A DNA stretch of 64,000 nucleotides from positions 132,479,307 to 132,543,306 of the forward strand of contig NC_037669.1 in NCBI RefSeq assembly GCF_003255815.1, given 5' to 3'. The position numbers were made by a program, and so were the translations under genes. The stretch comes from Theropithecus gelada. Its lineage: Eukaryota > Chordata > Mammalia > Primates > Cercopithecidae. Each line of letters begins with the position of its first letter. Positions within the stretch are counted from its first letter, which is position 1. Positions 42,175 through 52,865 of the stretch are shown one piece after another. The notes below the pieces were generated by a model. The model searched no databases and was not told the DNA's origin. It saw only the letters and a list, made by a program, of their open reading frames with translations.

Positions 42175-42665
42175 TGGATTCCTTTGAGTATTCATTCACT
42201 GATTCAATAATTACTTAGTGAGTACCTACTCTGTGCTAAATGTTATTCCAGGCACTCAAAGCAAAGACTGTTGCCCTTCTGGAGCTAATATTCTGAGATG
42301 CAGGTAGTTAGACAAGCAAAAACCATAATACAGAAGTCAATTATCTAATAGACAGGAGGTGACATGTTTGCAAAAAACAAAAGCAGCAGGAGAGAGAGGG
42401 TCAGAAGTGCTGGTAGATGTGGTGGGGCATGGTGTAATTTAAAACAGGGTGGCCGGGGTAGAACTCATTGAGAAGGTAACATTTGAGCAAGGATATAAAG
42501 AAAGTAAGGGAATTGGCAGCACACATATCTGAGGGAAGAGTGTTTGAGGTTTGGGAGGTGCTAGTGCAAAGGTCTTGAGGCAGGGAGTGCCTGGCGTGTT
42601 ACAAGGAGGTCAGTGTGGCTGTGGCTGAGTGAGGCAGGAAAGTGGTAGGAGATGAGAGCAGACTA
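42175..42665 (-). mobile_element. L2 LINE, antisense
   Basis: ATTCATTCACTGATTCAATAATTACTTAGTGAGTACCTACTCTGTGCTAAATG, AGACTGTTGCCCTTCTGGAGCTAATATTC, GGTGGCCGGGGTAGAACTCATTGAGAAGGTAACATTTGAGCAAGGATA, GCAAAGGTCTTGAGGCAGGGAGTGCCTGGCGTGTTAC, GGTCAGTGTGGCTGTGGCTGAGTG, GTGGTAGGAGATGAGAG: ~490 bp of ordered antisense L2. Confidence 0.83.
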
Positions 42666-42696
42666 CCTAGGAAAGCCATCCATCCTTTCTTTGGAG

Positions 42697-42844
42697 CAGT
42701 GATTCCCATACTTCAGCATGCATCAGGGCTTATTGAAACACAGGCTGTGGTGGTCCCATCCCAGAGTTTCTAACATTTCTAACAAATTCCCAGGTGATAT
42801 TGACGTTGCTGGTTAGGGGACCACACATTGAGAACCTCTCATCT
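42697..42844 (+). mobile_element. MER5A (hAT-Charlie)
   Basis: AGCAGTGATTCCCATACTTCAGCATGCATCAGGGCTTATTGAAACACAGGC, CCCAGAGTTTCTAACATTTCTAACAAATTCCCAGGTGATATTGACGTTGCTGG, GGGACCACACATTGAGAACCTCT, with an internal deletion in the middle. Terminal inverted repeats are recognisable. Confidence 0.83.
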
Positions 42845-44273
42845 AATACATAGTTACACGATGATACATATGTTTTGATGGTATTTCTGGGCCCCTAAAG
42901 TCTGTCCTGGACTGCAATTTAGGAATCCTCTAGTAAAAAGCATGATATTTGACCTGTAACTCAGGTTAGGCTAGAAAAATTCCTGATAATGTTCCTGATT
43001 AAACTTCTTAACTACAACGGTGGCTCTTTAGCTCTGCTATATGTATGTTTTGTTCTACTCACTGAATAAGAATTTGTGGAGTACTTTGTTACAAACACAA
43101 ATTTGAGCTTCTTGAAAGATAACATTAAAAAGCACTAAAAGCCTTTCTACAGGGCACATAATTGGCTTGACTATTGCCTTCTAAAATAGCCCGTGACTCT
43201 GTCAATGTCTCGAGGGGAAGATTAAAGGCTTGGAGTTCCGCAGTGTATCCTCATCAGGAAGGTACCCATAAATTGAGAAGGAGCCAACAAATTCCCTAGA
43301 CTTCTAAATAACAAAAGGTTTTTTTTGACTGTTTTTAAAGAGAAGCTGAAGCAGCACTCAGAGAACCAAAATGACTTGGCAATTATCTGTTGTGAAGAGA
43401 TAGTGGGGAGAATATTAAGTGAAAAGAGTGAAATGTGAAAGCTAGAATCAGATAGCTTAATCAGTGCAAGATGAGGTCTGAATTATGTGCAACCTACTTT
43501 GTATTTACTTGGTTTTGCAAATTAGATTGGAGTTTGATCTATAGGCTGGACAAGAGCAATTGTGCATTTCTGGGATACCTCAGAGAATAAGTACTCAGCG
43601 AGAGACTAAAGAGCTGATTGGCATGTTAAGAATGCAAATGATGAGAACACAGAAATGCTCCAAGGAGCAAGAGAGGACAACTGGGCAGTGAATAAAAACA
43701 TGCACAAAACTAACGTAATCATTGCCTTATGACACTTACCATTCCTACCACGGAGAAGGCTAAGCAACCAAAAGATTCATTGACTCAATGATACTGATTT
43801 CCAAAGATGACTAAGGCATATCTGGCCTTAGAGGGACTTAAATTATGAAGCAGTGGCTCATATTTTGAAGCAATTACCACGTCATTTTCAGACACATGTT
43901 TCTCTTCAGTTTTCTGTGCTTTCTTATGCTCTGGGTTTGGAGATAGTGTCTCTTTTCCAGTTGAACTTAAAGTGAATATATACTATGCATTTCAGTTGAA
44001 CCTACATCTCAAATAAATGTCTATAATGTTTAGCTGATACTCTCCTTATCAAAATAAATAGTGGAGCGCTTCTTTTAAAATAGGATTGTCTTTTGTAATA
44101 GTATCGTAGGAGTATAATTTTCTAGTTAAAGCAGTATTTAATAAATTGGTCTGCTTTGTGAGTCTCAAATATTCACCCACAGGAAGTCAGATTGGTGATA
44201 GGGAAAAGTTGCTAAACTTGGTGCTATGACATGTGAGTTAGTCTTTGTTGGGTTTCATGGGTTGTGTTGCCTT
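42845..44273. other. No gene recognised
   Basis: Unrecognised, AT-rich sequence up to the full-length L1 insertion site. Confidence 0.35.
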
Positions 44274-44289
44274 AGAAAAGTCACTTATC
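44274..44289. repeat. Target-site duplication of full-length L1, left copy
   Basis: AGAAAAGTCACTTATC, identical to 50474-50489. The perfect 16-bp match indicates a recent insertion by target-primed reverse transcription. The cleaved strand would read as an A/T-rich site compatible with L1 endonuclease preference. Confidence 0.98.
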
Positions 44290-45318
44290 GGAGGGGCGGA
44301 GCAAGATGGCTGAATAGGAACAGCTCCAGTCTCCAACTCCCAGTGCGAGCGACACAGAAGACCGGTGATTTCTGCATTTTCAACTGAGGTACTGGGTTCA
44401 TCTCACCAGGGAGTGCCGGACAATCGGTGCTGGTCAGCTGCTGCAGCCCGACCAGCGAGAGCTGAAGCAGGGCGAGGCATCGCCTCACTTGGGAAGCGCA
44501 AGGGGAAAGGGAATCCCTTTTCCTAGCCAGGGGAACTGAGACACACAACACCTGGAAAATTGGGTAACTCCCACCCCAATACTGCACTTTAAGCAAACAG
44601 GCACACCAGGAGATTATATCCCACACCTGGCCGGGAGGGTCCCATGCCCACGGAGCCTCCCTCATTGCTAGCACAGCAGTCTGCGATCTAACTGCAAGGC
44701 AGCAGCGAGGCTGGGGGAGGGGCACCCGCCATTGCTGAGGCTTAAGTAGGTAAACAAAGCTGCTGGGAAGCTCCAACTGGGTGGAGCTCACAGCAGCTCA
44801 AGGAAACCTGCCTGTCTCTGTAGATTCCACCTCTGGGGACAGGGCACAGTAAACAACAAAAGCAGCAGAAACCTCTGCAGACGCAAACGACTCTGTCTGA
44901 CAGCTTTGAAGAGAGCAGTGGATCTCCCAACACGGAGGTTGAGATCTGAGAAGAGACAGACTGCCTGCTCAAGTGGGTCCCTGACCCCTGAGTAGCCTAA
45001 CTGGGAGACATCCCCCACTAGGGGCAGTCTGACACCCCACACCTCACAGGGTAGAGTACACCCCAGAGAGGAAGCTTCCAAAGCAAGAATCAGACAGGTA
45101 CACTCGCTGTTCAGAAATATTCTATCTTCTGCAGCCTCTGCTGCTGATACCCAGGCAAACAGGGTCTGGAGTGGACCTCAAGCAATCTCCAACAGACCTA
45201 CAGCTGAGGGTCCTGACTGTTAGAAGGAAAACTATCAAACAGGAAGGACACCTACACCAAAACCCCATCAATACGTCACCATCATCATCAAAGACCAGAG
45301 GCAGATAAAACCACAAAG
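44290..45318 (+). promoter_or_regulatory. L1 5'UTR with internal promoter and YY1-like site
   Basis: Opens GGAGGGGCGGAGCAAGATGGCTG. CAAGATGGC at 44302-44310 matches the YY1 site that positions transcription initiation in primate L1. The leader is GC-richer than its surroundings and keeps roughly two dozen CpGs, which is the substrate for silencing by methylation in primate L1s. The 168- and 97-codon minus-strand frames here are antisense chance frames. Promoter activity of this copy is inferred from family knowledge. Confidence 0.85.
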
Positions 45319-46334
45319 ATGGGGAAAAAGCAGGGCAGAAAAGCTGGAAATTCAAAAAATAAGAGCGCATCTCCCCCGGCAAAGGAGCGCAGCTCATTGC
45401 CAGCAACGGATCAAAGCTGGACGGAGAATGACTTTGACGAGATGAGAGAAGAAGGCTTCAGTCCATCAAACTTCTCAGAGCTAAAGGAGGAATTACGTAC
45501 CCAGTGCAAAGAAACTAAAAATCTTGAAAAAAAGTGGAAGAATTGATGGCTAGAGTAATTAATGCAGAGAAGGTCATAAACGAAATGAAAGAGATGAAAA
45601 CCATGACACGAGAAATACGTGACAAATGCACAAGCTTCAGTAACCGACTCGATCAACTGGAAGAAAGAGTATCAGCGATTGAGGATCAAATGAATGAAAT
45701 GAAGTGAGAAGAGAAACCAAAAGAAAAAAGAAGAAAAAGAAATGAACAAAGCCTGCAAGAAGTGTGGGATTATGTAAAAAGACCAAATCTACGTCTGATT
45801 GGGGTGCCTGAAAGTGAGGGGGAAAATGGAACCAAGTTGGAAAACACTCTTCAGGATATCATCCAGGAGAACTTCCCCAACCTAGTAGGGCAGGCCAACA
45901 TTCAAATCCAGGAAATACAGAGAACACCACAAAGATACTCCTCGAGAAGAGCAACTCCAAGACACATAATTGCCAGATTCACCAAAGGTGAAATGAAGGA
46001 AAAAATGTTAAGGGCAGCCAGAGAGAAAGGTCGGGTTACCCACAAAGGGAAGCCCATCAGACTAACAGCAGATCTCTCGGCAGAAACTCTCCAAGCCAGA
46101 AGAGAGTGGGGGCCAATATTCAACATTCTTAAAGAAAAGAATTTTCAACCCAGGATTTCATATCCAGCCAAACTAAGTTTCATAAGTGAAGGAGAAATAA
46201 AATCCTTTACAGATAAGCAAATGCTTAGAGATTTTGTCACCACTAGGCCTGTCTTACAAGAGACCCTGAAGGAAGCACTAAACATGGAAAGGAACAACCA
46301 GTACCAGCCATTGCAAAAACATGCCAAAATGTAA
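45319..46334 (+). pseudogene. L1 ORF1 (RNA-binding RNP protein), disabled
   Basis: Starts with ATG at 45319 after the leader, and the encoded product begins MGKKQGRKAGNSKNK. ORF1p is a trimeric RNA-binding chaperone that packages L1 RNA. A one-base loss in an A/G run near 45536-45540 (AAGTGGAAGAAT) shifts the frame and gives TGA at 45544-45546. The original frame then continues open until a second stop, TGA at 45705-45707, which looks like CGA to TGA by CpG decay. The C-terminal 190 codons (45762-46334), including the RRM and C-terminal domain parts (ARFTKGEMKEKML, ISYPAKLSFISEGEIKSFT), remain open to the normal stop. The N-terminal coiled coil is the part cut off. Confidence 0.95.
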
Positions 46335-46393
46335 AGACCATTTAGGCTAGGAAGAAACTGCATCAACGAGCAAAATAACCAGTTAATATCATA

Positions 46394-49300
46394 ATGGCAG
46401 GATCAAGTTCACACATAACAATATTAACTTTAACGTAAATGGACTAAATGCTCCAATTAAAAGACACAGACTGGCAAACTGGACCCATCAGAAGACTGAT
46501 GAGTCAAGACCCATCAGTCTGCTGTATTCAGGAGACCCATCTCACACGCAGAGACATACATAGGCTCAAAATAAAGGGATGGAGGAAGATTTACCAAGCA
46601 AATGGAGAACAAAAAAAAGCAGGGGTTGCAATACTAGTCTCTGATAAAACAGACTTTAAACCATCAAAGATCAAAAGAGACAAAGAAGGCCATTACATAA
46701 TGGTAAAAGGATCAATTCAACAGGAAGAGCTAACTATCCTAAATATATATGCACCCAATACAGGAGCACCCAGATTCATAAAGCAAGTCCTTAGAGACTT
46801 ACAAACAGACTTAGACTCCCATACAGTAATAATGGGAGACTTCAACACTCCCCTGTCAACATTAGACAGATCAACGAGACAGAAAGTTAACAAGGATATC
46901 CAGGAATTGAACTCATCTCTGCAGCAAGCAGACCTAATAGACATCTATAGAACTCTCCACCCCAAATCAACAGAATATGCATTCTTCGCAGCACCACATT
47001 GCACTTATTCCAAAATTGACCACATAATTGGAAGTAAAGCACTCCTCAGAAAATGTACAAGAACAGAAATTATAACAAACTGTCTCTCAGACCACAGTGC
47101 AATCAAACTAGAACTCAGGACTAAGAAACTCAATCAAAACGGCTCAACTACATGGAAACTGAACAACCTGCTCCTGAATGACTATGGGGTACATAACGAA
47201 ATGAAGGCAGAAATAAAGATGTTCTTTGAAACCAATGAGAACAAAGATACAACATACCAGAATCTCTGGGACACATTTAAAGCAGTGTGTAGAGGGAAAT
47301 TTATAGCACTAAATGCCCACAAGAGAAAACAGGAAAGATCTAAAATTGACAGTCTAACATCACAATTAAAAGAACTAGAGAAGCAAGAGCAAACACATTC
47401 AAAAGCTAGCAGAAGGCAAGAAATAACTAAGATTAGAGCAGAAGTGAAGGAGATAGAGACATAAAAAATCCTCCAAAAATCAATGAATCCAGGAGTTGGT
47501 TTTTTGAAAAGATCAACAAAATTGACAGACTGCTAGCAAGACTAATAAAGAAGGAAAGAGAGAAGAATCAAATAGACGCAATAAAAAATGATAAAGGGGA
47601 TATCACCACCGACCCCACAGAAATACAAACTACCATCAGAGAATACTATAAACACCTCTACGCAAATAAACTAGAAAATCTAGAAGAAATGGATAATTTC
47701 CTGGACACTTACACTCTCCCAAGACTAAACCAGGAAGAAGTTGAATCCCTGAATAGTCCAATAGCAGGCTCTAAATTGAGGCAATAATTAATAGCCTACC
47801 AACCAAAAAAAGTCCAGGACCAGATGGATTCACAGGTGAATTCTACCAGAGGTACAAGGAGGAGCTGGTACCATTCGTTCTGAACTCTTCCAATCAATAG
47901 AAAAAGAGGGAATCCTCCCTAACTCATTTTATGAGGCCAACATCATCCTGATACCAAAGCCTGGCAGAGACACAACAAAAAAGAATTTTAGACCAATATC
48001 CCTGATGAACATCGATGCAAAAATCCTCAATAAAATACTGGCAAACCAGATTCAGCAGCACATCAAAAAGCTTATCCACCATGATCAAGTGGGCTGTATC
48101 CCTGGGATGCAAGGCTGGTTCAACATTCGCAAATCAATAAACATAATCCAGCATATAAACAGAACCAAAGACGAGAACCACATGATTATCTCAACAGATG
48201 CAGAAAAGGCTTTTGACAAAATTCAACAGCCCTTCATGTTAAAAACGCTCAATAAATTTGGTATTGATGGAACGTACCTCAAAATAATAAGAGCTATTTA
48301 TGACAAACCCACAGCCAATATCATACTGAATGGGCAAAAACTGGAAGCATTCCCTTTGAAAACTGGCACAAGACAGGGATGCCCTCTCTCACCACTCCTA
48401 TTCAACATAGTGTTGGAAGTTCTGGCTAGGGCAATCAGGTAAGAGAAAGAAATCAAGGGTATTCAGTTAGGAAAAGAAGAAGTCAAATTGTCCCTGTTTG
48501 CAGATGACATGATTGTATATTTAGAAAACCCCATTGTCTCAGCCCAAAATCTCCTTAAGCTGATAGGAAACTTCAGCAAAGTCTCAGGATACAAAATTAA
48601 TGTGCAAAAATCACAAGCATTCGTATACACCAGTAATAGACAAACAGAGAGCCAAATTATGAATGAACTTCCATTCACAATCGCTTCAAAGAGTATAAAA
48701 TACCTAGGAATCCAACTTACAAGGGATGTAAAGGACCTCTTCAAGGAGAACTACAAACCACTGCTCAGTGAAATAAAAGAGGACACAAACAAATGGAAGA
48801 ACATAGCATGCTCATGGATAGGAAGAATCAATATCGTGAAAATGGCCATACTGCCCAAGGTTATTTATAGATTCAATGCCATCCCCATCAAGCTACCAAT
48901 GACTTTCTTCACAGAATTGGAAAAAACTGCTTTAAAGTTCATATGGAACCAAAAAAAGAGCCCGCATCTCCAAGACAATCCTAAGTCAAAAGAACAAAGC
49001 TGGAGGCATCACGCTACCTGACTTCAAACTATACTACAAGGCTACAGTAACCAAAACAGCATGGTACTGGTACCAAAACAGAGATATAGAGCAATGGAAC
49101 AGAACAGGGCCCTCAGAAATAATACCACACATCTACAGCCATCTGATCTTTGACAAGTCTGACAAAAACAAGAAATGGGGAAAGGATTCCCTGTTTAATA
49201 AATGGTGCTGGAAAAATTGGCTAGCCATAAGTAGAAAGCTGAAACTGGATCCTTTCCTTACTCCTTATACGAAAATTAATTCAAGATGGATTAGAGACTT

Positions 49301-50227
49301 AAATGTTAGACCGACTACCATAAAAACCCTAGAGGAAAACCTAGGTAGTACCATTCAGGACATAGGCATGGGCAAAGACTTCATGTCTAAAACGCCAAAA
49401 GCAACCGCAGCAAAAGCCAAAATTGACAAATGGGATCTAATTAAACTAAAGAGCTTCTGCACAGCAAAAGAAACTACCATCAGACTGAACAGGCAACCTA
49501 CAGAATGGGAGAACATTTTTGCAATCTACTCATCTGACAAAGGCCTAATATCCAGAACCTACAAAGAACTCAAACAAATTTACAAGAAAAAAACAAACAA
49601 CCCCATCAAAAAGTGGGCAAAGTATATGAACAGACATTTCTCAAAAGAAGACATGCATACAGCCAACAGACATATGAAAAAATGCTCATCATCACTGGCC
49701 ATCAGAGAAATGCAAATCAAAACCACAATGAGATACCATCTCACACCAGTTAGAATGGCGATCATTAAAAAGTCAGGAAACAACAGGTGCTGGAGAGGAT
49801 GTGGAGAAATAGGAACACTTTTACACTGTTGGTGGGATTGTAAACTAGTTCAACCATTATGGAAAACAGTATGGCGATTCCTCAAGGATCTAGAACTAGA
49901 TGTACCATATGACCCAGCCATCCCATTACTGGCTATATACCCAAAGGATTATAAATCATGCTGCTATAAAGACACATGCACAGATATGTTTACTGTGGCA
50001 CTATTCACAATAGCAAGACTTGGAATCAACCCAAATGTCCATCAGTGACAGACTGGATTAAGAAAATGTGGCACATATACACCATGGAATACTATGCAGC
50101 CATAAAAAAGGATGAGTTTGTGTCCTTTGTAGGGACATGGATGCAGCTGGAAGCCATCATTCTTAGCAAACTATCACAAGAACAGAAAACCAAACACCGC
50201 ATGTTCTCACTCATAGGTGGGAACTGA
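46394..50227 (+). pseudogene. L1 ORF2 (endonuclease/reverse transcriptase), disabled
   Basis: Starts with ATG at 46394. A one-base deletion gives TAA at 46436-46438; a 17-base filler at 46484-46500 then restores the frame. A 338-codon open stretch (to 47464) keeps endonuclease signatures QETHL, GDFN and LSDHSA. TAA at 47462-47464 looks like CAA to TAA. Small deletions near 47776 and 47880 and a further C-to-T stop near 48440 (CAGGTAAGAG versus CAGGCAAGAG in the second L1) follow. The reverse-transcriptase active site FADD is intact at about 48494-48508. The C-terminal Cys/His motif (CWRGCGEIGTLLHCWWDC) is present at about 49787-49842. ORF2p would nick DNA and copy L1 RNA in place; this copy cannot make it whole. 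The normal stop is at 50225-50227. Confidence 0.96.
46482..46520. repeat. Filler insertion with forward and inverted copies of adjacent sequence
   Basis: GACCCATCAG occurs at 46482-46491 and 46508-46517 (direct). AGACTGATG at 46493-46501 is the exact complement of CATCAGTCT at 46512-46520 (inverted). The intervening 17 bases replace ~4 bases present in the L1 family. Confidence 0.9.
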
Positions 50228-50473
50228 ACAATGAGATCACTTGGACTCGGGAAAGGGAACATCACACACCGGGGCCTATCATGGGGAGGGGGGAGTTGGG
50301 AGGGATTGCATTGGGAGTTATACCTGATGTAAATGACGAGTTGATGGGTGCTGACGAGTTGATGGGTGCAGCACAGCAACATGGCACAAGTATACATATG
50401 TAACAAACCTGCACATTATGCACATGTACCCTAGAACTTAAAGTATAATAATAATAATAATAAAAAGAAAAAA
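50228..50473 (+). other. L1 3'UTR and A-rich tail
   Basis: Contains the G-rich tract GGGGAGGGGGGAGTTGGGAGGG (quadruplex-prone, as in primate L1 3'UTRs), the doubled GACGAGTTGATGGGTGCT / GACGAGTTGATGGGTGCAG block, AGAACTTAAAGTATAATAATAA and a tail of ATA repeats then A/G-rich sequence. Confidence 0.93.
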
Positions 50474-50489
50474 AGAAAAGTCACTTATC
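50474..50489. repeat. Target-site duplication of full-length L1, right copy
   Basis: AGAAAAGTCACTTATC, exact copy of 44274-44289. Confidence 0.98.
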
Positions 50490-50882
50490 ATACCCTAGAA
50501 AATCCGTGCAATGATTGCAGTTAAGGGGTTGTTGGAAGGTCAAATGTGATAGAGTGTGTAAATTTAATTTTAAATCCTAACGTGTGGTACAAGTGTTTGA
50601 TATTAGTATTATCTATATTTGAGGATTGAAATTTACATCATTTTTCAGAAATGTTGCTGGAAGATACAAAAGCTTTTAAATAAATGAACTATTTACAGAT
50701 CAACAAAATATTGTATTAAGAGTAAAACTGAGTTAACCAATTTTTGTGCTTATTGATAAAAATTGAACATAGGCCCTTGTATCAGAAAAGAACAACTACC
50801 ATCTATATTAATTAGCACTAATTTGCATTTAGTGGGGTGTCCTGAATTAATTTCCATGAGTTAAGAATAATGGATATTGTTG
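50490..50882. other. No gene recognised
   Basis: AT-rich, unrecognised; continues the sequence interrupted by the L1. Confidence 0.35.
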
Positions 50883-50940
50883 AGTGTATGTGTATTATAT
50901 ATGTGTCTGTTTGTATGTATGTGTATATATATATGTATTT
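50883..50940. repeat. TG/TA-rich low-complexity run
   Basis: Alternating TGTATGTGTATTATATATGTGTC... ending in GTATATATATATG. An alternating purine-pyrimidine tract next to the Tigger-like element. Confidence 0.85.
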
Positions 50941-50962
50941 CAGTTGTGTGTCTTATATTTGC

Positions 50963-51252
50963 AGGCATACCTCAGAGAGATTGAATTTGGTTCCAGACCA
51001 CTGCAATAAAATAAATATCACAATTAAGCTAATCGTATATATATATTTTTGGTCTCCCAGTGCATATAAAAGTTATGTTTATACTGCAGTCTATTAAGTG
51101 TGCAATAGCATTATATCTTAAAAAAAACCTCAATGTACGTATCTTAATTTCAAAACACTTTATTGCTTAGAAGCAGGCTGCCTGGCAAAAGTAAAATTAT
51201 TTTAAAAAATACTTTGTTGCTAAAAAATGCTAACAATCATGTGAGCCTTCAG
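50963..51252 (-). mobile_element. Tigger1-like DNA transposon end
   Basis: GCAGGCATACCTCAGAGAGATTGAATTTGGTTCCAGACCACTGCAATAAAATAAATATCACAATTAAGC, TTTTTGGTCTCCCAGTGCATATAAAAGTTATGTTTATACTGCAGTCTATTAAGTGTGCAATAGCATTATATCTTA and GCTAACAATCATGTGAGCCTTCAG match a terminal ~290 bp of the Tigger1 (pogo-like) transposon. The AluJ that follows interrupts or abuts it. Confidence 0.85.
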
Positions 51253-51254
51253 AT

Positions 51255-51594
51255 GGCTGGGTGTGGTGGCTCATTCCATCCTAACACTATGGGAGGCCGA
51301 GGCAGGAGGATCACTTGAGTCCAGGAATTCAAGACCAGCCCTGGCAACATAGTAAGACATCATTTCTATTAAAAATAAAAAAATAAATTAGCCAGACATG
51401 GTGGCACAAGCCTGTAGTCCCAGCTACTCAGGAGGTGGGAGGATTGCTTGAGCCCGGAAGACTGAGGCTATAGTGAGCTATGATCGTGCCACTGCACTTC
51501 AGCCTGGGGAACAGAGTGAGACCCTGTCTCAAAAACAAGAAAAACAAAAACAAAAAACCCAACAACAAACAAAGAACCAACAACATAAAAAAAA
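51255..51594 (+). mobile_element. AluJ, full length
   Basis: Diverged sense Alu: GGCTGGGTGTGGTGGCTCATTCC, GGATCACTTGAGTCCAGGAATTCAAGACCAGCCCTGGCAACATAG, linker AAAAATAAAAAAATAAATTAGCC, GGATTGCTTGAGCCCGGAAG, CTATAGTGAGCTATGATCGTGCC, CTGTCTCAAAAAC plus an A/C-rich tail. J-type diagnostics and heavy divergence show age. Confidence 0.95.
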
Positions 51595-51887
51595 ACCTAT
51601 CTAGATCATAGACTGAATTTTGGCTTTGGATCTGGATTTTGACTTCACAAATAACACTCAAAGTATTTTAAAATATAAGGCTAAGTATTATGTAAATATA
51701 TCTCGTGATTCAGTTTTAATTATACACTAAAATTATTTCTACAATTGTCAAGATTTTGTGTAGGGAAAAGACCCCTCAACTCTTCAGCAATATTTTCTGT
51801 ATAGACACAGCTTCATAAAAAGAAAAAAAGAGACCTGTATGAATATATTATTTATAGAATAAATTTTTTTATTAAAAATTTCATTTT
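51595..51887. other. No gene recognised
   Basis: AT-rich, unrecognised. Confidence 0.35.
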
Positions 51888-52030
51888 GCGATAAGTGGAG
51901 ATTCACATTCGTTGATCTATATGTTTATCCCTCTGCCAACATCACAATATCCTGATTACTGTAGCCTTGAAATCAGGTAGACTTTCCTTTTAAAAATGGG
52001 TTTAGGTATTTGAGTTCATTTCCCTTTCCA
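51888..52030 (-). mobile_element. L1M ORF2 fragment, antisense
   Basis: CGTTGATCTATATGTTTATCCCTCTGCCAACATCACAATATCCTGATTACTGTAGCCTTGAAATCAGGTAGAC is the antisense of a conserved ORF2 stretch (the VWYWQKDRYRDQWNR-like region). Confidence 0.7.
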
Positions 52031-52783
52031 TATACATTTTAGACTGCTCTGCCCTCCTCTGGAGAGGGGTAGATAGTCCAGGCTTTTCATATGGTGTCCT
52101 CTGATATCATGGGGGAAGGGTGTGCTATTTACCTGTTAGCAAAAATGAGAATTACTGCATCTTATTTGGCTTCCTCTAATACCACCCTGACGTTTGGCTT
52201 CCCACTTGGTCTTTGCTGGCGTAGGTGGGTGTAGTATTAGGCTGAAGGAGAATGGTTATTGTCTAAAGTTTTCTCTTATAGGCTACTGTTTGCTGTTCTT
52301 TTGGCTAGAGAAAACAAGCTTTTGTTGAGCCTTTTCTGTGCCCACACCCATTGGTGGTTTTTGGTTGCCAGCTTCTTCAGCTCCAAGTTTGAAATGTATG
52401 AGACAAAAAATCCAGGAAACTCAACACTGTCATTCTGTGGGTCCTGAAGTCCCTAGTTATTTTGCCTTATTTTCTCTGTGTTACATATAATGCCTAGGAT
52501 TTTTAGTTGCACTTATAGAGAGGAATAGGGATAATACATCTATTCCATATTCTTAGAAGCAGAAGTCGTCTTCCCCAAATTTTACTATTTTCTACAAGAA
52601 AGTACAATCAACATTGTTTATTTTCCAATGTGACTTGTAAAATGGGGTAATAAAGGTGGGGTGAGGCATTACACCAAGACAAGTTTTTCAGAGCAGTAGG
52701 CTGAAGTTCTAAAAAAAGACAATTTTTCAGAATGCCCTGCCGCCTTACTCATGAATGCTAAATTGTTCCACATCCCTGAGAAG
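52031..52783. other. No gene; possibly old LINE-derived in part
   Basis: Unrecognised. The part at 52060-52450 may be another old LINE tract, but I cannot align it from memory. Confidence 0.3.
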
Positions 52784-52784
52784 T

Positions 52785-52865
52785 AGCATGGATCATGGAA
52801 AGTGCATGGGAAGGAGTCTTGGCTTTGACTCTCTTTCTGCCACTAATTCTGATTCTAGAAGAGAC
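52785..52865 (+). mobile_element. MIR-like fragment
   Basis: AGTAGCATGGATCATGGAAAGTGCATGGGAAGGAGTCTTGGCTTTGACTCTCTTTCTGCCACTAATTC resembles the MIR 5' part. Confidence 0.47.

Larger units (their letters stand above)
44290..50473 (+). mobile_element. Full-length recent L1 (L1RS/L1PA5-like)
   Basis: A 6.18-kb complete element: 5'UTR (44290-45318), ORF1 remnant, 59-bp inter-ORF spacer, ORF2 remnant, 3'UTR and an ATAATAATA/A-rich tail, bounded by perfect 16-bp target-site duplications. The 3'UTR carries the doubled GACGAGTTGATGGGTGC block shared with the copy at 18960. Many CpGs persist in the 5'UTR, unlike the second element at 58391, so it is the youngest large insertion in the window. Both ORFs contain disabling changes, so it cannot supply its own proteins as read. 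Confidence 0.97.

Noticed and set aside
44285..44791. 168-codon minus-strand frame
   Set aside because: Antisense to the L1 5'UTR. Primate L1 leaders are known to contain antisense frames, but the location (starts inside and ends at the very first L1 base) and lack of a recognisable motif do not support a gene here.
45762..46334. 190-codon open frame as a possible gene
   Set aside because: It is the C-terminal part of L1 ORF1, left open downstream of two disabling changes.
46448..47464. 338-codon open frame as a possible gene
   Set aside because: It is the endonuclease part of L1 ORF2 in a mobile element whose frame is interrupted before and after it.
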